From NCBI GenBank assembly GCA_036563505.1, contig DATCMH010000010.1:12806-76805 (forward strand): a DNA stretch of 64,000 nucleotides. Direction: 5' to 3'. A program made the translations under genes and the position numbers. The stretch comes from DATCMH01 sp036563505 (GTDB lineage: Bacteria > Pseudomonadota > Alphaproteobacteria > Rhizobiales > Beijerinckiaceae). Every line of letters starts with the position of its first letter. Position 1 is the stretch's first letter. Shown piece by piece: positions 38,345 to 46,141 of the stretch. Below the pieces are notes generated by a model. The model was not told where the DNA came from. It was given only the letters and a program-made list of their open reading frames with translations, and made no database searches.

Positions 38345-38533
38345 GGAAAGTCCTTGTGAGCTCGGGGCTTGTTGGGGGTGGCGCGCTTATAGCGACGCGT
38401 CCCCTCCGCCTCAAGGGATGAAGCTTGGCCGGAACGAGAATGGTTCACATATAAACCTCTTTCGCTTTCGGGCGCCCTCCCCTAATTTGGCCTGCAAGGT
38501 CGCGCGAAGCGGCCGCGACGAAGGAGGAAGTCC

Positions 38534-38944
38534 ATGACGAAACACGCGCTCGCCGCCCTCACGGGCGCCTTTGCCCTTCTGACTGCTGGCGCCGCTTTGG
38601 CGCAGGAGCCCACCGGCACCTGGCTCAGCCAGAGCGGCGAGACCCGGGTGCGCATCGGCAAGTGCGGCGCCGCGATGTGCGGGACCATCGTCGGCGTGAA
38701 GGGCGAGGCCAAGGACGCCAACAACCCCGATCCGAACCTGCGCGGCCGCAGCCTCGTCGGGGTGCAGATGATCTCAAACATCCAGCCCTCGGGCGAGGGC
38801 ACCTACACCGGCTCGCTCTACAATCCGCAGGACGGCAAAGTCTACACGGGCAAGATGCGCCTCAAGGGCGCGAACGCCCTCGAGCTCTCGGGCTGCGTCA
38901 TGGGCGTGTTCTGCAAGTCTCAGACCTGGTCCAAGGTGAACTGA
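38534..38944 (+). CDS. exported DUF2147 protein
   Basis: A 136-residue periplasmic protein. Sec signal (LAALTGAFALLTAGAALAQ, cleavage near 23), then a lipocalin-like DUF2147 region: GTWLSQSGETRVRIGKCG, MCGTIVG and LKGANALELSGCVMGVFCKSQTW. Two Cys pairs (C44/C49 and C121/C127 approx.) suggest disulfides. A strong ribosome site, AAGGAGGAAG, precedes the ATG at 38534. DUF2147 members bind fatty acids or have no known role. Convergent with the GST gene, 4 bases apart. Confidence 0.9.
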   Translation: MTKHALAALTGAFALLTAGAALAQEPTGTWLSQSGETRVRIGKCGAAMCGTIVGVKGEAKDANNPDPNLRGRSLVGVQMISNIQPSGEGTYTGSLYNPQDGKVYTGKMRLKGANALELSGCVMGVFCKSQTWSKVN

Positions 38945-38948
38945 GGCG

Positions 38949-39656
38949 CTAGCGCGCCCGCTGGCCGAACAGCACGGACTGAACTTCCGGGCTCGTGAGA
39001 TCGACGCTGCCGCGGTCCTCGGCATTGACCGAGAGACCGCGCTGCACCGCCGGGCGCGCGAGGAGCGCCTCGAGCCAGCGCTTCACGTTCGGGAACTCGT
39101 CGATCGTCTGGCCCTGGCGCTCCCAGAGCTTGGCCCAGCCGAGGATCGCCATGTCGGCGATGGAATAGTCGCCGGCCACGAACTCTCGGTCGGCGAGGCG
39201 CCGGTCGAGGACGCCGTAGAGGCGATGGGTCTCGTTCGTGTAACGCTCGATGGCGTAGGGCACCTTCTCCGGCGCGTAGATTCGGAAATGGTGGGTCTGC
39301 CCGAGCATCGGCCCGAAGCCGCCCATCTGCCAGAACAGCCATTGGTCGACCTCGACCCGCGCGCGCTCGTCGGTGGGGTAGAAGCGGCCCGTCTTGCGGC
39401 CGAGATACTGCAGGATGGCGCCCGACTCGAAGACGGAGATGGGCTGCCCGTCCGGGCCGTTGGGGTCGACGATGGCAGGCATCTTGTTGTTGGGCGCGAT
39501 GGCCAGGAAGTCAGGCTTGAACTGGTCGCCCTTGCCGATGTTCACCGGGATCACGGTGTAGGGGAGCCCGGCCTCCTCCAGCATGATCGTGATCTTCCAG
39601 CCATTCGGCGTCGGCCAGTAGTAGACGTCAATCGGGCTCTGGGGAATTGCGGCCAT
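38949..39656 (-). CDS. glutathione S-transferase family protein (Nu-class, YfcG/YghU-like)
   Basis: A 235-residue protein. Thioredoxin-like N domain: WPTPNGWKITIMLEEAGLPY (about 14-33; TPNGWK replaces the usual catalytic Ser/Tyr start) and NKMPAIVDP, with FESGAILQYLGRKTG binding glutathione; helical C domain from about 95 with WLFWQMGGFGPMLGQ and SIADMAILGWAKLW. This matches the Nu class, which has disulfide-bond reductase rather than strong transferase activity. The start MAAIPQSPIDVYYWPTPN is family-typical. Next to DUF2147 and a small exported protein; no specific role. Confidence 0.92.
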   Translation of the reverse strand: MAAIPQSPIDVYYWPTPNGWKITIMLEEAGLPYTVIPVNIGKGDQFKPDFLAIAPNNKMPAIVDPNGPDGQPISVFESGAILQYLGRKTGRFYPTDERARVEVDQWLFWQMGGFGPMLGQTHHFRIYAPEKVPYAIERYTNETHRLYGVLDRRLADREFVAGDYSIADMAILGWAKLWERQGQTIDEFPNVKRWLEALLARPAVQRGLSVNAEDRGSVDLTSPEVQSVLFGQRAR

Positions 39657-39838
39657 CGGCGCGTAGCTCCGGATGCAGCGTTGACGCGCTCACGTTAGGG
39701 CAAAGCGGGCGCGCGGCAAGCCGCCGTGGCATTTGATTGATCGCCTTCAGCGCCGCTTCCGTCTTGCCTAACGCCAAGCTTGACCGGAGACTGTATCCGA
39801 CCGCCCGTGGCGGCTTCCCGAACCAGGAACTGGCGTTC

Positions 39839-40165
39839 ATGACCTCTCGACTGATCGGCCTTGCCGGCGCGGCCCTTCTCCTTGCTCTCGCCGCGCCGCC
39901 GGCAAGCGCTCAAACGGCGGCCCAGGGCGTCGAGGCGCCCAACACTCCGGGCGACGCCAAGCCGGCCCAGCGCAGCCGCCGCAAGAAAGCCGAGACTCGA
40001 TCCGCCAAGGAGCCCACGGCGCTCCAGATGGCCGCCCGGGAGCGGCAGCGCAAATGCTCGGCGGAGTGGAAGACCGCCAAGGCCGGCGGCAAACTCGCCG
40101 AGGGTATGAAGTGGCCGAAGTTCTGGAGCCAGTGCAATGCCCGGCTCAAGGGCAACACGGCCTAG
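39839..40165 (+). CDS. small exported protein with a conserved Cys-Trp motif, function unknown
   Basis: A 108-residue product with signal peptide (LAGAALLLALAAPPASA, cleaved near 25), a Pro/Lys-rich linker, and a compact C-terminal motif RQRKCSAEWKTAKAGGKLAEGMKWPKFW then SQCNARLKG, i.e. C-x2-W ... W-x-x-F-W-x2-C. This is a recurring family of small rhizobial periplasmic proteins, remotely like PsiF repeats; function unknown. ATG at 39839 chosen because the signal starts there. Stop overlaps the convergent GNAT gene by 4 bases. Confidence 0.8.
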   Translation: MTSRLIGLAGAALLLALAAPPASAQTAAQGVEAPNTPGDAKPAQRSRRKKAETRSAKEPTALQMAARERQRKCSAEWKTAKAGGKLAEGMKWPKFWSQCNARLKGNTA

Positions 40166-40734
40166 AGCGTTTTCTTGAAGCCCTCATGCGTGCGGGCGTA
40201 ACCGAGACGCTCGTAGAAGCGGTGCGCATCCGTGCGCGCCTTGTTGGAGGTGAGCGCGAGGGACGCCGCGCCGCCCGCACGGGCCACGGCCTCCGCATGT
40301 GCGATCATCAGCGCGCCGTAGCCTCGCGACCGCCGGTCGCCCCGCACCTGCACGCCTTCGAGCTTGGCGCGCAGAGCGCCCCGTCCGGAGAACCCCGGGA
40401 GGAAGGTGACCTGGAAAGTGCCGACGACGGCGCCGGCCTCCTCCAGGACGAAAAGGTGGTTCTGCGGGCTCGCAGCGATGGCCGCGAAGGCTGCTTCGTA
40501 GGCGGGGCGCGTCGACTCGTCCCAGCGATCCCCGTGACCGCCGAGGCTGTCCTCGGCGAAGAGGCGCGCAACGGCCTCAATGTCCTCCGCCCGGGCCTCC
40601 CGGATCGTCGCCGCGCTCAAGCGACTGACTGGGTCTGTTGCGGCAGGGCCGCGATCCGCTCCCATATGCTCTCTCATAACCGCCGCCCGCTTGCTTGAGC
40701 CGGGCGGGAGAACGCTAGCCCAAGACACCGTCAC
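40162..40734 (-). CDS. GNAT family N-acetyltransferase
   Basis: A 190-residue protein; the domain begins at IREARAEDIEAVARLFAED (about 44) and includes VGTFQVTFLPGFSG, GVQVRGDRRSRGYGALMI (acetyl-CoA loop RxxGxG/A) and RFYERLGYARTHEGFKKTL at the C-terminus. Acceptor unknown. The upstream 40 residues are low in similarity and the ATG at 40677 (MREHMGADRG) is an alternative start. Overlaps the convergent exported-protein gene by 4 bases. Confidence 0.88.
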   Translation of the reverse strand: MTVSWASVLPPGSSKRAAVMREHMGADRGPAATDPVSRLSAATIREARAEDIEAVARLFAEDSLGGHGDRWDESTRPAYEAAFAAIAASPQNHLFVLEEAGAVVGTFQVTFLPGFSGRGALRAKLEGVQVRGDRRSRGYGALMIAHAEAVARAGGAASLALTSNKARTDAHRFYERLGYARTHEGFKKTL

Positions 40735-40754
40735 CCGGTCAACAGCGAGGACCC

Positions 40755-41192
40755 ATGCCCACCGTCAATCGTGAGCGACAATATCTTCAGCGCGCCGTCG
40801 CGCTGGGCGGCCTCGTGCCAGTGAGCGCCGGCCTGTTCGGGGTGATCTTCGGCCTCGCCATGACGGGCGATACGGGCAGCGTCTCGGCCGACAGCCATTT
40901 CCGCTACCTGTCGGGGCTGCTCCTTGGCCTCGGCCTCTGTTTCTGGGCGACCATCCCGAGCGTCGAGGAGCGCACGACCCTGTTCCGCTTCCTGACCGTG
41001 ATCGTGTTCATCGGCGGCCTCGCCCGGCTCGCCGGCTTGTTCCTGACCGGCGTGCCCTCGATCGGGATGCTGGGCGGGCTCGCCATGGAGCTCCTCGTCA
41101 CACCGCTGCTCTGCCTGTGGCAGACCCGCGTTGCCAACCGCTACGCCGACGAGACGGGGGTCGCCGACATCTCCCGCGAGGAACTGGCCTGA
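40755..41192 (+). CDS. DUF4345-type membrane protein
   Basis: A 145-residue inner-membrane protein with four spans (about 14-36, 50-66, 78-98, 104-120). RYLSGLLLGLGLCFWATIP and IVFIGGLARLAGL are typical of DUF4345. Function unknown. ATG at 40755 (MPTVNRERQYLQRAV). The 3' end overlaps the convergent GNAT gene by 52 bases, so the last ~17 residues of both proteins are encoded on shared DNA. Confidence 0.82.
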   Translation: MPTVNRERQYLQRAVALGGLVPVSAGLFGVIFGLAMTGDTGSVSADSHFRYLSGLLLGLGLCFWATIPSVEERTTLFRFLTVIVFIGGLARLAGLFLTGVPSIGMLGGLAMELLVTPLLCLWQTRVANRYADETGVADISREELA

Positions 41193-41674
41193 GGCAACTC
41201 CTTCTCGAAGCGAAACTCTTTCGAGTTCGACACGTCACCGAGGTCGCGCGGCTCACCGACGAGGACGTAGCCGAGCCGCTCGTAGAGGCGGTGGGCGGTG
41301 GTGAAGCGGGTGTCCGACCAGAAGACAATCCGGCTCGCCGCCCGGTCGCGCGCATACTCTTCGACGAGGCGCACGAGACCTGCGCCGAGACCCGCGCCGC
41401 GGCGATCCGGGCGCACGTAGAGACGGTGCAGTTCCACCGTGCCCGGCTCGGGCTCGTCGGCGGCGACGCAGGCGCAGACGCGGCCGGTTTCGTCTTCGAC
41501 CACCCAAAAGGCCCCGCCCCGGGCGGCGAAGGAGCGGCCGGGCGCGCGCAGATCCGGCAGATCGTCGTGGGGATCGACGTAGCAGCCCGGATAGTCGGCG
41601 AAGCAGAGGGACAAGAGGCCGAAGAGGTCTTGTGCGTCGCGGTCGGCGGCGGGCCTGGCATGAAGGGCGGTCAC
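41141..41674 (-). CDS. GNAT family N-acetyltransferase
   Basis: A 177-residue acetyltransferase: ARPAADRDAQDLFGLLSLCF at the start, VELHRLYVRPDRRGAGLGAGLV (about 82-103; acetyl-CoA-binding RRGxGxG) and HRLYERLGYVLVGEPRDL near 132. Substrate unknown. It is coupled to the upstream acyltransferase-3 gene on the same strand by an ATGA overlap, and its 3' end overlaps DUF4345 by 52 bases. Confidence 0.88.
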   Translation of the reverse strand: MTALHARPAADRDAQDLFGLLSLCFADYPGCYVDPHDDLPDLRAPGRSFAARGGAFWVVEDETGRVCACVAADEPEPGTVELHRLYVRPDRRGAGLGAGLVRLVEEYARDRAASRIVFWSDTRFTTAHRLYERLGYVLVGEPRDLGDVSNSKEFRFEKELPQASSSREMSATPVSSA

Positions 41675-42855
41675 GGCGTTCTCTCGATCGAGGGTTGGGG
41701 AGCACGTGCGGAAAAAGCCGACGCGAGCGCGCGCCGAACCTGGGCGGTGCGGTCCTCAGTCAGGCGGGCGAAAAGGTCGGCGGCGAGGAGCGCGGCGGCA
41801 ACGAGTGCGGTCCACGTGATGTAGGCCGGAGTGCCCGGCTGCTGCAGTTCGCCCGCGCCGCCGAGGCGCTGGATGAGGGCGCCCGCCAGGAGCGCCACCG
41901 GCAGGTGCGTCAGGTAGAGCGAGAAGGAGAAGCCGGCACCGCGCCGAACGGCGGCGTTGTCGAAGATCCGCGCACCCGTGATCGCCCGGCAAGCGACGGC
42001 GAGAGCGAGGCCTGCGGCGACCAGCGTGCTCGTGAGCGGAACGGGCAGGACGGACAAACGAGAGAGGACGAGCCCCGCGGCGCAGACCCCGAGCCCGGCC
42101 AAGCCTACGAACAGAGGCACGCCCCCCGCCGCAGCGAGCCGGGAGGCGGCGGCGCCCATCAGCCAGAAGGCGAAGAATAGGGCGAGCGAGATCGGATCGA
42201 GCGCTCCCAAGGCAGCGATGATCGCAGCAGCAAGGAAAAGGGTTACCGAGCCTAGTCGTTCGCCGCGGCCAAAGATCGCCGCGAAAAGGGCGGGCGCCGC
42301 CAGATAGTAGGCCCATTCGTAGCCGAGCGACCACAGTGGCGGATTGGCTCCCCAGGGCGCGCAGGCGACCCCGGGCAGGCTCAGGAGATGGCAGGGAATC
42401 TGACCGAGGCTCCAGCCGTCGTGAATGGCCGTTCCGGGCGGTAGCGGGCGCAGGCCGAAAAGACGCGTATCGGAAAGGAAAGTCCGACCGAGGACGGTCA
42501 CGAGGAAGGTAAGGACCAGCGCCGGCAGGAGCACGAGGTAGATCCGCACGAAGCGGTTGAGGAGGTAGCGCGACAGGTCGAAGCCTCCGCGCGCCTTGCC
42601 TGTCCAGACCCCGCCGCCGATGAGGAAGCCGCTCACCACGAAGAACAGCATCACCGCTTCGTAGTGCAGCCCCGTCACGAGATAGAAGGCGCGCGTGAGC
42701 AGGCCGGGCTCGGGCACGTCGCGGATGCTCACGAAGACGAAGCTGCGCGCGTGGCCGAAGAGCACGAGCAGAGCCGCCCCGAAGCGGACGAGGTCGAGGA
42801 AAGGCCAATGGTCGGGAGCGCTGTCCTGGCCCGGGATCTCAGCACGCTGAGGCAT
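41671..42855 (-). CDS. acyltransferase 3 family membrane protein
   Basis: A 394-residue multi-span membrane protein. The family start DLVRFGAALLVLFGHARSF carries the conserved His, followed by MLFFVVSGFLIGGGVWTGK and RYLLNRFVRIYLVLLP. Such OafA-like enzymes O-acylate surface sugars. It is the second acyltransferase-3 in this window (the other is at 21129-22217), but the two differ in length and loops and are not a tandem copy. Translationally coupled to the following GNAT gene by ATGA. ATG 42855. Confidence 0.88.
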   Translation of the reverse strand: MPQRAEIPGQDSAPDHWPFLDLVRFGAALLVLFGHARSFVFVSIRDVPEPGLLTRAFYLVTGLHYEAVMLFFVVSGFLIGGGVWTGKARGGFDLSRYLLNRFVRIYLVLLPALVLTFLVTVLGRTFLSDTRLFGLRPLPPGTAIHDGWSLGQIPCHLLSLPGVACAPWGANPPLWSLGYEWAYYLAAPALFAAIFGRGERLGSVTLFLAAAIIAALGALDPISLALFFAFWLMGAAASRLAAAGGVPLFVGLAGLGVCAAGLVLSRLSVLPVPLTSTLVAAGLALAVACRAITGARIFDNAAVRRGAGFSFSLYLTHLPVALLAGALIQRLGGAGELQQPGTPAYITWTALVAAALLAADLFARLTEDRTAQVRRALASAFSARAPQPSIERTP

Positions 42856-43038
42856 GGGTCGGGGTTAGCCCAAGCCGGGCGGACAGGCTAGCGCGCCGCA
42901 CGGGCTGGGATGGCCGAGGTTGCGCCCTCGCCCTATCCTCGATGTCTGGGTCTGACAGACGGGTGGCGATCAGGCTGACGGCAGGTAAAGCAGCACCTGA
43001 TGTCGGCCCGAGCCGCGGCTCGAGCGAGGCACGCCGGA

Positions 43039-43743
43039 ATGCGCCAGTTTCGATCGATGATCACCGCAGCAACATGGCTGACGCTGACGGTCTCTGGAGC
43101 TTTGGCTGCTCCGCCCGACACGGCTATCGTCGGTGAGTTCCGCATCGATCGGGCCGAGGTCACCGTCGGCGCGTTCCGCCGCTTCGCCGAGGGCGCCGGG
43201 TTGCGCACCGTGGCCGAGCGCGAGGGCGGAGGCTTCGAGTACGAGGGCGGCTGGCGGCGTCGTGCCGGCTGGACCTACCTGCGGCCCTACGGCGACGCCG
43301 ACGCGACAACGGACGAACCAGCCGTTCACGTGACCTGGTCGGAGGCCTCAACTTACTGCGCCTCACTTGGAGGCCGCCTGCCCACGGCAGCCGAGTGGCG
43401 ACGGGCGGCTTACACGGAAGGTCGCGAAACGCCGCCGGCCGGGCTCCAGACAGCTCGAACCTACCCCTATCCGAGCGGCGAGCGGCCGGACGGCATGTGG
43501 ATCACGACCGCGGGCGCGCGACGCCATCGGACCGTCGGGGCGGAACCGCCCGGCGTGAACGGATTGCACGACATGGGCGGCAATGTCTGGGAATGGCTCG
43601 CCGACCGTCGGGGAGCCGAGGCGCTGACGGCCGGCGGCTCCTGGTGGTACGGAGCTGCGCAGACGAAAGCCGACGGGCTGCAATGGAAAGACGCGGGGTT
43701 CTACGCCGTCTATATCGGCTTTCGCTGCGTCTACGACCGCTAG
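43039..43743 (+). CDS. exported formylglycine-generating-enzyme-like (SUMF1/FGE fold) protein lacking catalytic cysteines
   Basis: A 234-residue protein with a signal peptide (ITAATWLTLTVSGALA) and an FGE-sulfatase domain: FRIDRAEVTVGAFRRF, PAVHVTWSEASTYCASLGGRLPTAAEWRRAA (about 95-125), GNVWEWLADRRGAEALTAGGSWWYGA and a final IGFRCVYDR. The usual second half has two Cys just after GGSW (R-V-V-R-GGSWxxxxxxCR type) needed to form formylglycine; here GGSWWYGAAQTKADG has none, so it is not a sulfatase activator. Domain relatives without the Cys serve as binding or oxidoreductase scaffolds. ATG at 43039 (MRQFRSMITAATWL) is chosen as the signal start. Confidence 0.85.
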   Translation: MRQFRSMITAATWLTLTVSGALAAPPDTAIVGEFRIDRAEVTVGAFRRFAEGAGLRTVAEREGGGFEYEGGWRRRAGWTYLRPYGDADATTDEPAVHVTWSEASTYCASLGGRLPTAAEWRRAAYTEGRETPPAGLQTARTYPYPSGERPDGMWITTAGARRHRTVGAEPPGVNGLHDMGGNVWEWLADRRGAEALTAGGSWWYGAAQTKADGLQWKDAGFYAVYIGFRCVYDR

Positions 43744-43820
43744 TCCTCGGACCAAGGCTAGCTCGCCCGCCGCGATCCGGCCGGGGATGGCGTCTTCTCG
43801 ACTCCTGGCGAGCGGGCCCG

Positions 43821-45293
43821 CTACTCGATCCCGAGCTTCGCCTTCAGGAGCGCGTTCACGGCGGCAGGATTGGCCTTACCGCCCGTCGCTTTCATCGTCT
43901 GGCCGACGAACCACCCGAGCAGGGTCGGCTTCGCCTTGGCCTGCTCCACCTTGTCGGGGTTGGCCGCAATGATCTCGTCCACGGCCTTCTCGATCGCGCC
44001 CGTGTCGGTGACCTGGCGCATGCCGCGCGCTTCAACGATCTGGCGCGGGTCGCCGCCCTCGCTCCAGACGATCTCGAAGACGTCCTTCGCGATCTTGCCC
44101 GAAATCGTGCCCTCGCCGATGAGGTCGATGACGGCGCCAAGCTGATCGGCGCTGACGGGCGTCTCGTCGACCCCCTTCCCCTCCTTGTTGAGGCGTCCGA
44201 AGAGCTCGTTGATGACCCAGTTCGCCGCGGTCTTGCCGTCCCGGCCCTTGGCCACCGCCTCGAAGAAGTCGGCCGAGGCCCGCTCAGCCACCAGCACGCC
44301 GGCGTCGTAGGCGCTCAGGCCGTAATCCTTCACGAAGCGCGCCTTCTTGGCGTCGGGCAGCTCCGGCAGTCCTTCGGCGAGCGCGTCGACGTAGGCCTGA
44401 TCGAACTCAAGCGGCAGGAGGTCCGGGTCGGGGAAATAGCGGTAGTCGTGCGCCTCTTCCTTGGAGCGCATGGAGCGGGTCTCGCCCTTGCCGGGGTCGA
44501 AGAGGCGGGTCTCCTGGTCGATCGTGCCGCCGTCCTCCAGGATCTCGATCTGGCGCCGCGCCTCGACCTCGATGGCCTGACCGATGAAGCGGATCGAGTT
44601 GACGTTCTTGATCTCGCACCGCGTGCCGAGCGGCTCGCCGGGGCGGCGCACCGACACGTTCACGTCGGCGCGAAGGTTGCCCTTCTCCATGTCGCCGTCG
44701 CAGGTGCCGAGGTAGCGCAGGATCGTGCGCAGCTTCGTGACGTAGGCCTTGGCCTCCTCCGACGAGCGCAGATCCGGCTTGGAGACGATCTCCATCAGCG
44801 CCACGCCCGAGCGGTTCAGGTCGACCATGCTCATGGACGGGTGCAAGTCGTGGATCGACTTGCCCGCATCCTGCTCCAGGTGCAGCCGCTCGATGCGCAC
44901 CGTGATGCTCTCGCCGTCGGGCAGGTCGACCAGCACCTCGCCCTCGCCGACGATCGGGCTCTTGTACTGGCTGATCTGGTAGCCCTGCGGCAGGTCCGGG
45001 TAGAAGTAGTTCTTGCGGTCAAACACCGAGCGCAGGTTAATCTCGGCCTTCAACCCGAGCCCGGTGCGAACCGCCTGCCGGACGCATGCCTCGTTGATGA
45101 CCGGCAGCATGCCGGGCATCGCCGCGTCGACGAGGGAGACATGACTGTTCGGCTCGGCCCCGAAGGCGGTGGCTGCGCCCGAGAAGAGCTTCGCCTCCGT
45201 CGTGACCTGGGCATGGATCTCCATGCCCACGATCACCTCCCACGGGCCGGTCGCGCCCTGGATCAGCTTCTTCGGTGCAACAGCTACGTTCAT
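43821..45293 (-). CDS. gatB: aspartyl/glutamyl-tRNA amidotransferase subunit B
   Basis: A 490-residue subunit that activates the tRNA-bound Asp or Glu with ATP. N-terminus WEVIVGMEIHAQVTTEAKLFSGA, SQYKSPIVGEGEVLVDLPDG, DFNRSG-type LNRSGVALMEIVSKPDLR, and the C-terminal tail/Yqey domain (DEIIAANPDKVEQAKAKPTLLGWFVGQ, shown in part). With gatA and gatC in the same 4.2 kb it makes the GatCAB amidotransferase that converts Glu-tRNA-Gln to Gln-tRNA-Gln and Asp-tRNA-Asn to Asn-tRNA-Asn. Start MNVAVAPKKLIQGATGPWE is the family N-terminus. Confidence 0.97.
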   Translation of the reverse strand: MNVAVAPKKLIQGATGPWEVIVGMEIHAQVTTEAKLFSGAATAFGAEPNSHVSLVDAAMPGMLPVINEACVRQAVRTGLGLKAEINLRSVFDRKNYFYPDLPQGYQISQYKSPIVGEGEVLVDLPDGESITVRIERLHLEQDAGKSIHDLHPSMSMVDLNRSGVALMEIVSKPDLRSSEEAKAYVTKLRTILRYLGTCDGDMEKGNLRADVNVSVRRPGEPLGTRCEIKNVNSIRFIGQAIEVEARRQIEILEDGGTIDQETRLFDPGKGETRSMRSKEEAHDYRYFPDPDLLPLEFDQAYVDALAEGLPELPDAKKARFVKDYGLSAYDAGVLVAERASADFFEAVAKGRDGKTAANWVINELFGRLNKEGKGVDETPVSADQLGAVIDLIGEGTISGKIAKDVFEIVWSEGGDPRQIVEARGMRQVTDTGAIEKAVDEIIAANPDKVEQAKAKPTLLGWFVGQTMKATGGKANPAAVNALLKAKLGIE

Positions 45294-45488
45294 GGTCGGT
45301 CCGACGCCTGACGGGATGGAGGGCAGTACGGCCGGAGCTTCGACGCGGTCAAGAGCGCTCGCGCGGAGCAGGCCGCGATCAGCCCTCGAGGCATGCGCAG
45401 GGCAGAGACATGCCTTGAGTCTAAAGGCGTGAAACTCTCACCCCGATGCGGCGTTGAGATGCAGGACGTTCAGTATCGGAGCGTAGTT

Positions 45489-45785
45489 ATGGACCTTGAT
45501 CGTGACAACAACGTCACCGACACGAACTCTCGCGTCTACGAGAACAGTCGGGGCGGTTCGAATTTCCTTGCCTATCTGATCGGCGGTCTCGTGATCGCCG
45601 TCGGCCTTCTGGCCTTCCTGTTCTACGACGGCGGCAGCCGGGACGTGAGCACGACCGGCTCGACTGCGCCGCGCGTCGAGACGCCGGCTTCCCCGAACAC
45701 CGGCTCGACGGCCGCACCGAGCTCGCCCGGCTCGATGGGAACTCCGGCGCCGGCCGGCGCGCCCGCGGCTCCGGCCCGGCCGTAA
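45489..45785 (+). CDS. small single-span membrane protein, function unknown
   Basis: A 98-residue protein: acidic N-terminus (MDLDRDNNVTDTNSRVYEN), one membrane span (about 24-42, FLAYLIGGLVIAVGLLAFLFY), then a Ser/Thr/Pro/Gly/Ala-rich tail (TPASPNTGSTAAPSSPGS...). Tail-type is like small rhizobial secreted or membrane proteins; no family recognised. It sits between gatB and gatA on the opposite strand. ATG at 45489 preferred; the frame is open 32 codons further up. A hairpin terminator follows. Confidence 0.65.
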   Translation: MDLDRDNNVTDTNSRVYENSRGGSNFLAYLIGGLVIAVGLLAFLFYDGGSRDVSTTGSTAPRVETPASPNTGSTAAPSSPGSMGTPAPAGAPAAPARP

Positions 45786-45810
45786 CGGTCGTTCACAACT
45801 CAATATGGAG

Positions 45811-45836
45811 AGGCCCGGCCAAGTGCCGGGCCTTTT
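45811..45836. terminator. bidirectional intrinsic terminator
   Basis: AGGCCCGGC and GCCGGGCCT form a perfect 9-base-pair stem with loop CAAGT and a T run on the plus strand, ending at the stop of the minus-strand membrane protein gene. It can end transcripts from both sides. Confidence 0.8.
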
Positions 45837-46135
45837 CACTTACCCCGCTTCAACAGCCGGCCGAGACCGTAGCCGAGAAGGGCCCAGAGAAAGGCTGAGA
45901 CGGCCCGCACCGGAACGAGAGTCGGCAATTCGCGCCCGACGGGCGCCGGCCACGGCAGACCGACCCGCGTCGCGAGCCAGGCGACGAGCAGCGAGAGGCC
46001 GAGCGCGGCGATCGCGGCGATGAACACCTTGCCGAACTGGTCGGCCTTGGCGCCGAGCACGACGGCGATGATCACGAGCGCGGGGTCGACCGTCGCCAGG
46101 ATCCACGTCGCGAAGGGGACGAAGGGGGTTTCCAC
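45836..46135 (-). CDS. small membrane protein, function unknown
   Basis: A 99-residue protein with hydrophobic segments at about 7-28 (FATWILATVDPALVIIAVVLG), 36-58 (FIAAIAALGLSLLVAWLATRV) and 74-92 (VRAVSAFLWALLGYGLGRLL), ending in basic KRGK. Not assigned to a family. It lies immediately downstream of gatA (6 bases from its stop) on the same strand, so it may be a passenger of the gatCA transcript. The start is the first ATG of an unambiguous frame. Confidence 0.75.
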   Translation of the reverse strand: METPFVPFATWILATVDPALVIIAVVLGAKADQFGKVFIAAIAALGLSLLVAWLATRVGLPWPAPVGRELPTLVPVRAVSAFLWALLGYGLGRLLKRGK

Positions 46136-46141
46136 GAACGG

